A stretch of 64,000 bases of DNA, taken from Mycoplasmopsis synoviae ATCC 25204. Lineage in GTDB: Bacteria > Bacillota_I > Bacilli_A > Mycoplasmatales > Metamycoplasmataceae. Where the stretch lies: assembly GCF_000969765.1 (NCBI RefSeq), contig NZ_CP011096.1:620001-684000 (forward strand), read 5' to 3'. Within the stretch, counting starts at the first letter, position 1; each line of letters begins with the position of its first letter. Positions 12,364-22,768 of the stretch are shown here, one piece after another. The notes beneath the pieces were generated by a model, which was not told where the DNA came from, did no database searches, and saw only the letters and a program-made list of their open reading frames with translations. The position numbers and the translations under genes are program-made.

Positions 12364-12379
12364 ACTACAAATTTGTTGT
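12364..12379. promoter_or_regulatory. Near-palindrome in the divergent promoter region
   Basis: ACTACAAATTTGTTGT is a 16-bp palindrome with a single mismatched pair, lying between the ABC exporter start (12343) and the pot promoter elements. TATAAT boxes on the plus strand follow at 12392-12397 and 12409-12414. It could bind a regulator of either unit; nothing in the window identifies one. Confidence 0.3.
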
Positions 12380-12423
12380 AATTTTATATATTATAATCTT
12401 ATTTTTGCTATAATTTTGCAATC

Positions 12424-12564
12424 ATGAAGAAAGATCTTGTAATGACAATTTTACGCACAAAAAATATTTTGTGAGTTTTTTCTGATTTACATTATCCTGA
12501 TTTAAATCAAGATGTAAATGAGTATAGCATGGATCTTTTTAATACAGCCTCCTCTTTAGTTTAA
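12424..12564 (+). CDS. Possible 46-residue leader peptide ahead of potA
   Basis: An open frame begins with ATG ten bases after a TATAAT box (12409-12414), includes one TGA-Trp, and ends with TAA. The product begins MKKDLVMTIL and contains WVFSDLHYPD. It resembles no family I know. It has no Shine-Dalgarno and would be nearly leaderless if the nearer promoter is used. Its last codons overlap the bases that can pair with the potA ribosome-binding site, so its translation could influence potA. It may equally be a chance ORF. Confidence 0.35.
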
Positions 12565-12629
12565 TTTATTTTATTTCGTACCAAAGGTACATTATTTTCA
12601 TATCTAAAATAACTTAAACATTGGAGGCT
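12546..12629 (+). promoter_or_regulatory. potA leader with ribosome-binding-site-sequestering helix
   Basis: AGCCTCC at 12546-12552 is the exact complement of GGAGGCT at 12623-12629, which contains the potA Shine-Dalgarno. The enclosed RNA carries a second perfect hairpin, GTACC-AAA-GGTAC, at 12580-12592. In so AT-rich a genome a seven-pair helix with five G-C pairs covering a ribosome-binding site is unlikely to be accidental, and suggests translational control of the polyamine importer, perhaps by leader translation or a ligand. The structure is predicted by eye. Confidence 0.5.
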
Positions 12630-12634
12630 TTTTT

Positions 12635-14014
12635 TTGCAAAATAATACAACGAAAAGCGTTAAGAATAATAACGTTATTGAACTTATTGACATTGTTAAA
12701 CAATTTGATGAAAAACTAGTTTTAGACAATGTTAACCTTAATATTAAACGTGGTGAATTTGTAACACTTCTAGGACCTTCAGGTTCTGGAAAAACCACTA
12801 TTTTACGTCTAATTGGTGGCTTTGAATGAGCTACTAGAGGTGAAATTAAATTTAATGGAGTTGATATTAAGGATTTATCGCCACACAAAAGAAATCTATC
12901 AACTATTTTCCAAGATTACGCACTATTTCCTCACCTAAACGTTGAAGGAAATATTATGTATGGACTCAAACTTAAAAGAGTTCCAAAAGAAAACGTAAAA
13001 GAAGAACACAAAAATCTTCTTGAAAGAAAAATTAAAGTTTGAACTGAAAAAGCTCAAAGAGAAATGAAAAATCTTGACAAGCTTCAAGAAGAATACGAAA
13101 ACGAGCTTAAAGTTTTAAAACCAGGAACATATAAACACCAAAAACGTCAAACATGACTGGATGATTCAGATTTTAAATATTCATATTGAGAATCTTATGT
13201 TTTACAAAAAACAGAAGAATTCAAAAACAAATATTTCAAACGTAAATTAACAAAAGAAGAAATCGACCAAACAGTTGATAAAATTGTTAATTTGGTTGGC
13301 CTACAAAATAATAAAACTAAAAAAATTACAGAACTCTCTGGTGGAATGAAACAAAGAGTAGCTCTTGCTAGAAGTTTAATTATTGAACCTGAAATTCTTC
13401 TTCTTGATGAACCTCTATCAGCTTTAGACGCTAAAATTAGAGAAAAAATGCAAGTGTTTTTAAAACAAATTCAACAAGAATTAAAACTTACATTTATCTT
13501 CGTTACTCACGATCAAGATGAAGCTCTTGAGCTTTCAGATAGAATCGCAGTTATTCGTGAAGGAAAAATTGAACAATACGATACTCCAAAACAAATTTAT
13601 GACTATCCAAGAAATATTTGAGTTGCTAAATTTATAGGAAATTCAAATATCTTTAACGCTAAATTCTTAAAAGATTCAAAAGTAGAATTATTAAATAAAG
13701 AATTTAAAACAATTCACGATGAAGATGAATTTGCAGTTGGCGAAGAAGTTGATGCACTTATTCGTCCAGAAGATATCGATATCGTAAATCAAACACAAAA
13801 TACAAAACATAAAATCAAAGGTAAAATCGTAGAATCTATCTACCGTGGAAGTTACTACTATATAAAAGTAGAATTAAAAGACAGTAATTACATTTTTGTT
13901 GAAACAGCTAAAAATTTTGCTGTTGATGAAACAGTTTACTTAAGCTGAACTATTGATTCAATTCATTTAATGAAAAAAGATCCTAAATGAGATTATGCTA
14001 AAAAAGATTTTTAA
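12635..14014 (+). CDS. potA: Spermidine/putrescine ABC transporter ATP-binding protein PotA
   Basis: A 459-residue ATPase starting with TTG at 12635, seven bases after GGAGG; no in-frame ATG exists near this point and the conserved domain begins at once. Walker A is GPSGSGKTT, signature LSGGMKQR, Walker [12 protein letters not shown], switch [10 protein letters not shown] charged helical insertion of roughly 90 residues sits between the Q-loop (TIFQDYALF) and the signature, making it longer than enteric PotA (about 378); large inserts are also seen in other mycoplasma PotA proteins. The C-terminal regulatory OB-like domain is present. It overlaps potB by 20 bases. It energises polyamine uptake through PotB-PotC. 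Confidence 0.95.
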
Positions 14015-14846
14015 TTCAAAAATTTTTAAAGGCGAATTTTTCAACAAAAAACTAATTTTACTTATTCCATTTTTTGTAATTGCGATTTTACTAATTCTTC
14101 TGCCAATTGTTTTAATTTTAGTTAATTCAATTGCTCCTAAAAATAATTTTGATAACTGACTTTTAGTTAAAAAAAGTAACACTTGAAACATTATTCTTCG
14201 TAGCTTAAAACTTGGTTTTATAGCTTCAATTATTTGTTTATTTATTGGAATTATTTACGCTTATTGAGTATCAAAGAGCAAAAATAAATTCTTTAAAATT
14301 TACGCTTTAACTTTAATAATTAGTCCTCTTGCAATTTTTACAATTGCTAGAATTTATTCAATTAAAGGATTATTCCTTGCACTATTTGCAGGAGATCCAA
14401 AGAGTTTAAACTCAGAGTGATTTATAGTAGTAGGTTTAGTTTATTTAAATCTACCTCTTATGATCATGCCTTTATATTCTGTTTTTAAAGACATGCCTAA
14501 AAATATAGTAGAAGCATCCAACGATTTAGGATACTCTAACTTTAAAACATTTTTCAAAGTAATTATTCCTTATGCTACTAAAGCTATATTAAGTGGAATT
14601 GCTATGATTTTTTTAGCCAGCGCCACTACTTTTGTCGTTGCTCGAAAACTTCTTCCAGATGGTTCACAAAATCAATTAATTGGTGAATTAATCAACGAAA
14701 AAATTAATCCTGGAAATCCATTTGACTTATCTAGTGGTTCAGCTTTAGTTATTGTAGTTAGTGCGATATTTATCGGAACCTACCTACTTATATTAATAGT
14801 TCCTAAAGTAATTTATCACTTCAAAAAAGGAGCGGTATATGAATAA
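13995..14846 (+). CDS. potB: Spermidine/putrescine ABC transporter permease PotB
   Basis: A 283-residue inner-membrane permease with about six helices. The cytoplasmic coupling loop reads EASNDLGYSNFKTFFKVIIP, matching the EAA motif that contacts PotA. The ATG at 13995 lies within the last codons of potA, and the stop overlaps the potC start, so the operon is translationally coupled. It forms the translocation path with PotC. Confidence 0.93.
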
Positions 14847-15684
14847 AAATAATCAAAACTTTGTTTTTAGAAGCATAAATTACTTAAGTGATTTTTCAAA
14901 CTGAAAAACTATTTTAAGAAGTTCATATATTTATGTGATTCTGCTAGCTGTTTATATTCCTTTATTTTTTGGACTTGTATTTTCTTTTAACCAAGAAACT
15001 CCTAAAGGAGAATTCAATACCACTTGAACTAAAGGAACATTTGAAAACTGACGTAATCTTTTTGACTTCGGTAGAGACGCATCAGCTGTTAATAGCTTCC
15101 TGCTAGCTTTCATCGTTGGATTTATAAACGTATTTTTATCTTTAATTACTGTTTATGCTTTATATCGTCAAAAAAATAAACTTGCAAAACCTGCAGTTTT
15201 AAGTAATTCTAATATTCCACTTGTCAATCCAGATAACATTACAGCAATTGGACTTGTACTTGTATTTGGTTTATTTTTCGGAATTACCGCAACTGATTCA
15301 GAAGGATTTTTCCGGGTAATAGTAGGACACGTTGTAATGGTTATTCCTTATGGAATTTCACTTAGTTTACCTAGAAGCTATAAATTTAATAACAACTTAT
15401 TTGAAGCATCACAAGATTTAGGATATTCAAAACTACGTTCTTGATTTAAAACTTATTTTGTTTATATGCTTCCATCAATATTAATGACTTTTGTTGTTTC
15501 ATTTGTATTTAGTATTGATGACTTTATTATCGCTAGAACTGTTTCTAATACTTCAACACTAGGAACAAAACTATATGAAGGAGCTTTTCAAACTTGAGGT
15601 TTAATTTTAGGTTCTATAGTTTTAATTATTACTTTAGTTGGTAATGTAATCTATACTATTATTAACGCAAGAAAGAAAAAATAA
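14839..15684 (+). CDS. potC: Spermidine/putrescine ABC transporter permease PotC
   Basis: A 281-residue permease, second membrane subunit of the polyamine importer. The EAA loop reads EASQDLGYSKLRSWFKTYF. The C-terminal helix pair contains SFVFSIDDFIIA, strongly conserved in PotC. The start (ATG 14839) overlaps the potB stop by eight bases and the TAA at 15682-15684 overlaps the potD start by one. Confidence 0.93.
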
Positions 15685-17639
15685 TGAAACTAAATAAAAA
15701 AGTTCTTCTTTATTCTGGTGCAGCCCTAGCTGGAGTTGCTACCATTTCTGGTCTTGTTGCTGGAAAAATTAACTTTAAATATAAACCAAGTATTTGAAAC
15801 TATAAATCATATATTTCAGATGAAAATTTAAGAGTTATTGATAAAAACTTTGACTATAAACAATTTGATACTATTTCACAATTCAGTAACGCTTTAATAA
15901 ATAATAAAGCCGTTGCTGGAATTGGTTCAGATTTCTTTGCATTTAATTTAGTTAAAAATAACCACATTCAAAAAATCGATTATTCAAAACTTTTCGGAGT
16001 ACCTGAATTAAAAGATTTTAATACTCTTCAAAAATTCATGCAACTAATTTTAAAGCCTGAAATTTGAAATCACTTTAATAATAAATACTACACCAAAGCG
16101 CTAAATGAAATTAGCAAAAACAAAAGCCAAGATCAATATCTTTGAGAATATATGTTTCCATATTATTCTCAAGATGCAGTTCTGGCATACAACATTAAAA
16201 AAGTTAATATCCCTGAAAAATATAAGCTCGAAGATGGCTCAGCTAACTTTGATTTAATTTATTCAGATATGAATTTAACCGGAGATAAAAATTCAATGGT
16301 TAATCTTTTAAAAATACTTAATTTCATCGGTTACAAAGAAATAATTTGAACCGATGCTGTTAGAGATAACATGCTTTATGGATCGGCTTATACTAGGCTG
16401 CAAAATGGAAGCTCAACTGATAAAAACTACACCGGTAATGTAACTTTTGATAACTACAAAAATCAAATCGATTCATTTACTAATTTAATTAAAGATGGAA
16501 CCTCTAACGACGTTAAAGACAATCAAAAAATTACCTTCGAAGGTGATGGACTTCAAATTGTTAATACACTTCTAGATCCTACTAGATTTGACATTACTTC
16601 TTCACTAATGTATAACGGAGATGCAATCGATGCATACTATGGAGAAGATAACTTTGAAAGCGTTGGTGATGGAGCTATTAGAGTTGTTAAATTTAAAAAC
16701 AATCTTTTATTAGTTGATGGACTAGTAGTGGCAGCAACTAATAACGATGAAACCAATGAATTAATCTACGATACGCTTAGAAATTCATGAATTAAAAACG
16801 TAGGAAATATCTACACTCAATATAAAGACCTACTTGCTAAAAATTTAATCAGCGATAGCGATTCAGTTGAAACTCAACAAAAAGTATTAACCGAAAGCGC
16901 CGTGGCAGATTATTGAAAAGACTTCCGTAACATTAACTTTGAATCATTTGCAGAAGATAATGACTTTGAACAATCTGCTGCAACAGAAACTCTTGATAAA
17001 TATTATTCAATGTTAAATTTAGCTTTAGCTAAAAACAAAGATAAATTTGATAGTTTTTATGAAATGCAAGATGATCCTGATGCAGATTTCGAAGAAAAAA
17101 TAAATCCTTATCCAAGCATTTTCTTAAGTTATCTAAAAGACAATAAAGACGAATTATTAGATAAAATAGTTAGCGCTTACAAAGATAATTCACTGAAAGA
17201 TCTGCTAGAAGAGCAAGATAATTTTGAAGATAAATATTTAGTAAATTTAGTTAATGAAAATTATGAAGACTTAACTAGCGAAGATTATTATCCAACTTCA
17301 ACAGAAGATAGCGAACTTAAAGAATCACTAAGTCAATTTCTTGCAAATGCGCTTGCGTTTATTGATATTTCAGAAGATCAATATAGCGACTTACTTACTG
17401 AAAAATATTTAAATTTAAATAACTACGATCATATAAATTACGATCCAACTCAAAATATCGATTACGAATTTATAAAAAGAAATTATTTCGCATCAGCTCT
17501 TGATGGTCAAGACGAAAATGCTTTAAATATTTACCAAATAGTAAAAACTGATGAAGTAGATTACAAAGGAATAGAACCTATTTCACAAGATCTACAAAGC
17601 TTAGTTGATTCATATTACTACAATAGAACTAAATCTTAA
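15684..17639 (+). CDS. potD: Polyamine-binding protein PotD, membrane-anchored and enlarged
   Basis: A 651-residue substrate-binding protein. Residues 5-25 form a hydrophobic anchor (LLYSGAALAGVATISGLVAG) without a lipobox Cys, so it is probably held by an uncleaved helix. The start of the mature fold (WNYKSYISDENLRVID) and the segment WEYMFPYYSQDAVLAYN are typical of spermidine-binding proteins. It is nearly twice the usual PotD length (about 350); the extra C-terminal 250 residues are acidic and have no recognised domain. It overlaps potC by one base, and the terminator that follows has been duplicated by an IS. Confidence 0.88.
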
Positions 17640-17646
17640 TTAATAA

Positions 17647-17679
17647 TTGAAAAAACCTACAAATTAGGGCTTTTTTAAT
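17647..17679 (+). terminator. potD terminator, left copy of the IS target duplication
   Basis: A hairpin of AAAAAACCT/AGGGCTTTTTT type followed by Ts lies 8 bp after the potD stop. The 33-bp segment recurs at 18959-18991 with one mismatch, on the far side of the IS element. The left copy has A where the right copy has G in the stem, so one pair is weakened. Confidence 0.8.
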
Positions 17680-18958
17680 CCCACATTGTAAAGTGCAATG
17701 CACCCCTCTCTCAAAAAATTTTAATTTTTTGAGAGTTTTTTTATTAAAAACTCACTACTAAAAGAAAGAAAAATGCTCTCAAGAGAGCATTCATTTAAAA
17801 CCTTTAAAAATTATAAACGAATTTCTTATGATATTCGCAAAAAATTGAATTCTTGTTACAAAACTTTAACTTTTCTCTTAGAAAAATGGCTAAAGATCTC
17901 GAAATTTGTCATTCTTCATTGATTAAAGAAATTAGAAAAACTCAAGTGAATATGATTATGGTGCCAAGTTTGCTCAGAAAAAACATGACATTAGAATTCG
18001 CTAAAAACCACTTTAAACTTAAATCTAAAATTTATAAATTCCAAGACTTTGAAGAAAAATTCTTAAAAATTTATAACGCCAAAGAAATTCCAGTTGAAAG
18101 GACTGTGGAATTTATCAAGCGTAACTATAACATTAAATGTCCTTCAATTAAAACGATTTACAATTGAATTAATTCAAAAAATTGAAAAATAAATCGCAAA
18201 AATTTACTTAGAAGTAATTATGTATTTGGCGGCAAAAAGCAAAAATCTGTCCAAGAGCGACTAGTAAGAAAACGCTGAGTTAGGCCTTTTAAAATAGCTC
18301 AAAGAAAAAATTCGGCCACTATGAAGCGGATTTAATCAAAGGTAAAAGAGAAGCTAAGGCTCATTTACTAGTTTTCCAAGAAAGACTCACCAGATTTGTT
18401 TTAATTAAAAAATAATGACTAAAAATCCATGAAACATTAATCTAGAACTTTGGAATTTAGTTAAAGGCTATTGAATTTAATGTCAAATCCATTACCATAG
18501 ATCAAGGCTGAAAATTTAACTTAATTTTCTATATAGGATATAGGTTAAAATTTATATTTATAAAGCTGATCCTCATGCTTCACATCAAAAAGTAACTACC
18601 TAAAATATCAACGAATACATTCGAAGATATTTAAAAAAAAGCCCCAACTTTGAAAAAATTGATGACCTTGAAATTTGAAAAGTTTAAAACATATTAAATC
18701 TAACTTGAAGAAAATTTCTAAAAAATTAAAAGCAGCCAAATGAAATGTTTCATGAATATAATTGAAACAAATATTTATGAAATCAATTCCTAAAGATATG
18801 CCACTATATACCAGAGCTAAAGGATTTGTACCAAGAAACAAAATTCATAAATACTCAAAAAAGAAAAAATAATAACTAATAAAAAATAAAAAGCCGACTT
18901 TTTAAAAATCGGCAATTTTATTAAATTGTAAATGGTAACTTGCACTTTACAATACGGG
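17680..18958 (+). mobile_element. Degenerate IS30-family (IS1630-like) insertion sequence
   Basis: About 1.28 kb bounded by imperfect terminal inverted repeats of 25 bp: left 17680-17704, right 18934-18958, sharing the core ATTGTAAAGTGCAA and flanking bases (about 20 of 25 identical). The right end has a subterminal ATTGTAAA/TTTACAAT inverted repeat of its own. The interior holds an inactivated IS30-type transposase. The flanks are a 33-bp direct repeat of a terminator hairpin; IS1630 of Mycoplasma fermentans is known to target and duplicate inverted-repeat sequences in this way. Two smaller relatives lie at 50924-51098 and 52550-52622. Confidence 0.85.
17829..18872 (+). pseudogene. IS30-family transposase, frameshifted
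   Basis: The N-terminal helix-turn-helix is readable from about 17829 (NFSLRKMAKDLEICHSSLIK). After about 18310 the frame breaks in an A-rich run; the catalytic start GHYEADLIKGKREAKAHLLV continues in the next frame and stops at about 18415. Later fragments in other frames are recognisable as TIDQGWKFN, YKADPHASHQKVT and NINEYIRRYLKK, corresponding to the second Asp and the Glu region of the IS30 DDE fold, and the end reads FVPRNKIHKYSKKKK. At least two frameshifts and internal stops mean no active enzyme. Confidence 0.85.
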
Positions 18959-18991
18959 TTGAAAAAGCCTACAAATTAGGGCTTTTTTAAT
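18959..18991 (+). repeat. Right copy of the 33-bp target duplication (terminator hairpin)
   Basis: Identical to 17647-17679 except for one base. The copy is itself a complete terminator (AAAAAGCC/GGCTTTTT), so the insertion left intact termination on both sides, separating potD and the IS from the downstream exporter operon. Confidence 0.85.
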
Positions 18992-19050
18992 TATGAATTT
19001 TATAAATTTTCAAATTTAAACTAGTATAATTTAATTTAAATTTAACTCTT

Positions 19051-20829
19051 ATGATTAAAAAATCAAATAAAGTAGATATTAACTCTAAAAATATTTCATT
19101 TTTTAGTCTTTTTTATAATATGAAAGCGACCTTCTTTTTAACAATTTTATTTTTATTTATAGAAGGTATCACTCAAATATTAATTCCATTTTTAATTTCT
19201 AAACTCATTGATTTAGGTTTAACTAAATTATATATAGAGCAAATTAAAAAATACGCTTTAATTCTAGCTGGCGTAGCTTTAATTGCTTTAACTTTTGGTC
19301 TTTTAAGAGGATTCTTTTTATCTAAAGGTTCTACTTTGCTAGCTAAAAACTTAAGGTATAAATTATTTAGTCACGTTCAAGAATTTTCATTTAAAGAATT
19401 TGACAAATTTCCAACAGGAGCACTTTTAAATAGATTAAATAACGATATTACCAATATCCAAAATTCATATAACTTTATGATGATTGCATTTTTTAGAGCG
19501 CCTGTATTAATAATAGGTCCGCTTGTACTTGCAATTATTTCAAGTCCTACGCTTTCAATTGTTTTTGCGGTTTCAATTCCTGCGTTTGTAGTGCTTGTTT
19601 TAGTATCGCTAAAATTTGTAGCGCCTTTATTTAGAATGGCTTTTAAAGAATACGATAAATATAATCTAAAAATTCAAGAAAACATTGCAAATATTAAAAC
19701 TATTAAGTCATATGCAACGCTAGATTTTGAAGCTAATAAAGTTGAAGCTATTAATAAAAAAGTTATAAACTTTTTTATAAAAATTGAAAAAATATTAGCT
19801 TTTAACCAACCAATATTTTTCGGGATAGTCTTTGGTGCACTAGCTTTTATCGGGTTATATGGAGTTAATTTAATTAGAAATCAAAGTAGTGATGTTATGT
19901 TTGGTGATATTCTTTCATTTTCAGCATATATTTGACAAATAACTACAGGGCTTACAATTTTTATAGCAGTTATTGGAGTGTTTTTTGCTTCATTTCCATC
20001 ATGAAAAAGAAACAAAGAAGTTTTATCTCTTCAACCTTCACTTTCTTATAATGAAAATTCAAAATTAAAAATAAATAATGGAAGCGTTAAATTTGAAAAC
20101 GTTTCATTTAAATATGATGAAGCAGATTTTAAATACGCTTTAGAAAATATTAATTTAGAAATTAAAGCCGGACAAAGTCTTGGAATAATCGGTGAAACTG
20201 CATCAGGAAAATCAACTTTAATTTCGCTAATTGCTAGGTTATATGATCCTACTGAAGGTCAAGTTAAAATTGATGATAATGATTTAAAAAATTATTCATT
20301 AAATGAAATTAGAGACAATATTTCACTAGTTTTACAAAAGACTAATTTATTTTCAGGAACTATTAAAGAAAACTTAAAATGAGCTTCTAAAGATTTAACT
20401 TTAGAACAAATGCAAAAAGCAACCAAAATTGCTCAAATTAATGATTTTATAAATTCTTTAGATGAAGGTTTTGATCATAAAATCGAACAAAAAGGAAACA
20501 ACTTTTCCGGTGGTCAAAAACAAAGAATTTCAATCGCTAGAGCACTTCTTAAAAATCCTAAAATTTTAATATTAGATGATGCCACTTCTGCAATAGATTT
20601 TAAAACAGAAAGTCAAATTAAAAAAGCTTTAGATAGTGAAATTAATAATTTAACCAAAATTATAATTTCACAAAAAATTAGTTCACTTAAAGATTTAGAC
20701 TCAATTATAGTTCTGCAAAATGGAAAAATTTTAGCACAAGGAAGTCATAAATATTTACTTGAAAATTGCAAATGATATTTTAATTTAAACGAAAGTCAAA
20801 AAACAACTTGAGGTAATTTAGATGAATAG
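19051..20829 (+). CDS. Heterodimeric ABC exporter, degenerate-site subunit (second pair)
   Basis: A 592-residue half-transporter with six membrane helices then an ATPase domain. Walker A is GETASGKST, signature FSGGQKQR, but Walker B ends LILDDATSAID with Asp in place of catalytic Glu, and the switch His is Gln (IISQKISS). This pattern matches the gene at 10556-12343. The last eight bases overlap the ATG of its partner. The pair probably exports a lipid, peptide or drug; the substrate cannot be inferred. Confidence 0.92.
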
Positions 20830-22768
20830 TAAAAACATTAAAAATAAAAAACCTCTAAATAACTTTCAAAGTTTAATTAGAATTTCAAAATATATCATGA
20901 AGGAAAATAAATTTAAATTATTTTTAGTATTTCTTCTTGTTTTAATTACAGCTAGTGGAGTAGTTTATTGACAATTTTTTATCGGTAATTTAATTATTAA
21001 AAATTTATTTGAACAACCTGATAATTTATTTTTAATAAATGGAAAATATAACCCTGATTTTAAATTTGACGATAACTATTTCATTTTAATAATGACGCTT
21101 TCGTTTTTTATTATTTTGCTTGTTCCTAGCTGTCAATATCTTTATCAAAGAATAATGATAAGCATTGCTTTTAAAACTATTGGAAAACTTCGTAGAGAAC
21201 TTTATGCTCACATGCAAAGACTTCCTTTAGAATTTTTTAATTCAGAATCTAAAGGTGAAATTCTAGCTAACTTTACTGCAAATGTTGACGTTATGCGCCA
21301 GTTTTTAACTGGGGCTTTTCCTAATGTTATTAATACAATTTTTATAACATTTTCACTATTTTTTACGCTTCTATTTATTAACTGATTTTTTGCATTAATT
21401 ACAATTTTCTTTTTACTTATTATTTTGCTAATTTCTGGTTTTTTTACATTTCACTCAAGTAAAAACTTTATTAAAAAACAAAACTATATTAATAAATCAA
21501 CTGGTTTTGCGGAAGAGTATTTTTCAGGAATTAGAGAAGTTAAAATTTTTTCACAAGAAAAAAATGTAATTCAAAATTACCAAAAAATAAACACCGAACT
21601 TAGATCGGCAGATCGTAAAGCTACTACTTATTCGAATTTATTATTTCCTATAGCAATTAATATCGCAAACTTTGCTTTTATTTTAATTGCAATCCTTGGT
21701 GCTTTTATGATTCTTGATAAAAACTTCCCGATTAGCGTTAAAGGTTTAACTCTAGGAGTTGTAATTTCTTCAGCACAAGCTGCTAGAGGAATTTCGCGTC
21801 CTATAACTGATGTATTTCAACAAATTAATCTTTGAATAAATGCAGTTTCAGGAGCTAGAAAAATTTTCACTTTATTTGATGTTGCAGAAGAAAGTAATTC
21901 TGGAAAAGTAACTCTTGTAAAAATAGTTTTTGATGAAAATACTTGAAAAGAAACAAACGCTAAAAATAAATTTGGAATTTCAGCTTGAAAAATAACTAAA
22001 GAAAATGATGAAGTTGAATACAAACCAGTAAGTGGTGAAATTGTTTTTGAAAATGTATATTTTAATTACAAAAATACCAAAGATAATAGTAATCAAATTA
22101 ATGGAGTTTCTTTTAGAGTTTCTCCTGGTGAACAAGTTGCTTTAGTGGGCCCTACCGGAGCTGGAAAAAGCACTATTATAAATCTGCTAAATAGATTTTA
22201 TGAAATCAATAGGGGTAATATTTTTATTGATGGAATTAATATCAAAGACATTGAAAAAAATTCATTAAGAAAATCTATTGGTATGGTAATGCAAGAATCA
22301 TCAATATTTACCGATACTATAATTAATAATATGACCTATGGATCAGAGCATTATGACGAAAATTTAGTATTTTCAATAGCCGAATCATATGGAATAAATA
22401 ACTTTTCTAATCTTTCAGAAAATAAATACCAAAACTTTTTAAAGGATTCAGGATCTAGTTTATCTGAAGGTCAAAAACAACTGCTTTCAATTATTAGGGC
22501 ATCTTATTTAAATACTAATATTTTAGTTTTAGATGAAGCTACTTCTAATATCGATACCAAAACTGAAGAGATAATTCAAAAATCATTTAACAAATTAATG
22601 CGAAGTAAAACTATAATTACAATAGCACATAGATTATCTACAATTAAAAATGTTGATAAAATTTTATTTCTAGAAAATGGAAAAATAATCGAAAGCGGTT
22701 CCCATAAAGAATTAATCAAACAAAAAGGAAAATACTATCAACTTTGAGCTAGAGTTATAAATGAATAA
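20822..22768 (+). CDS. Heterodimeric ABC exporter, catalytic subunit (second pair)
   Basis: A 648-residue half-transporter. Walker A is GPTGAGKST, Walker B LVLDEATSNIDTKTE with its Glu, and the switch TIAHRLST keeps its His, while the signature is LSEGQKQL instead of LSGGQ. It therefore complements the preceding gene. The stop at 22766-22768 overlaps the mnmG start by eight bases, so mnmG and rlmH are probably on the same mRNA. Confidence 0.92.

Noticed and set aside
18608-18841. Minus-strand open frame within the IS element
   Set aside because: It is a shadow of the decayed transposase and matches no family.
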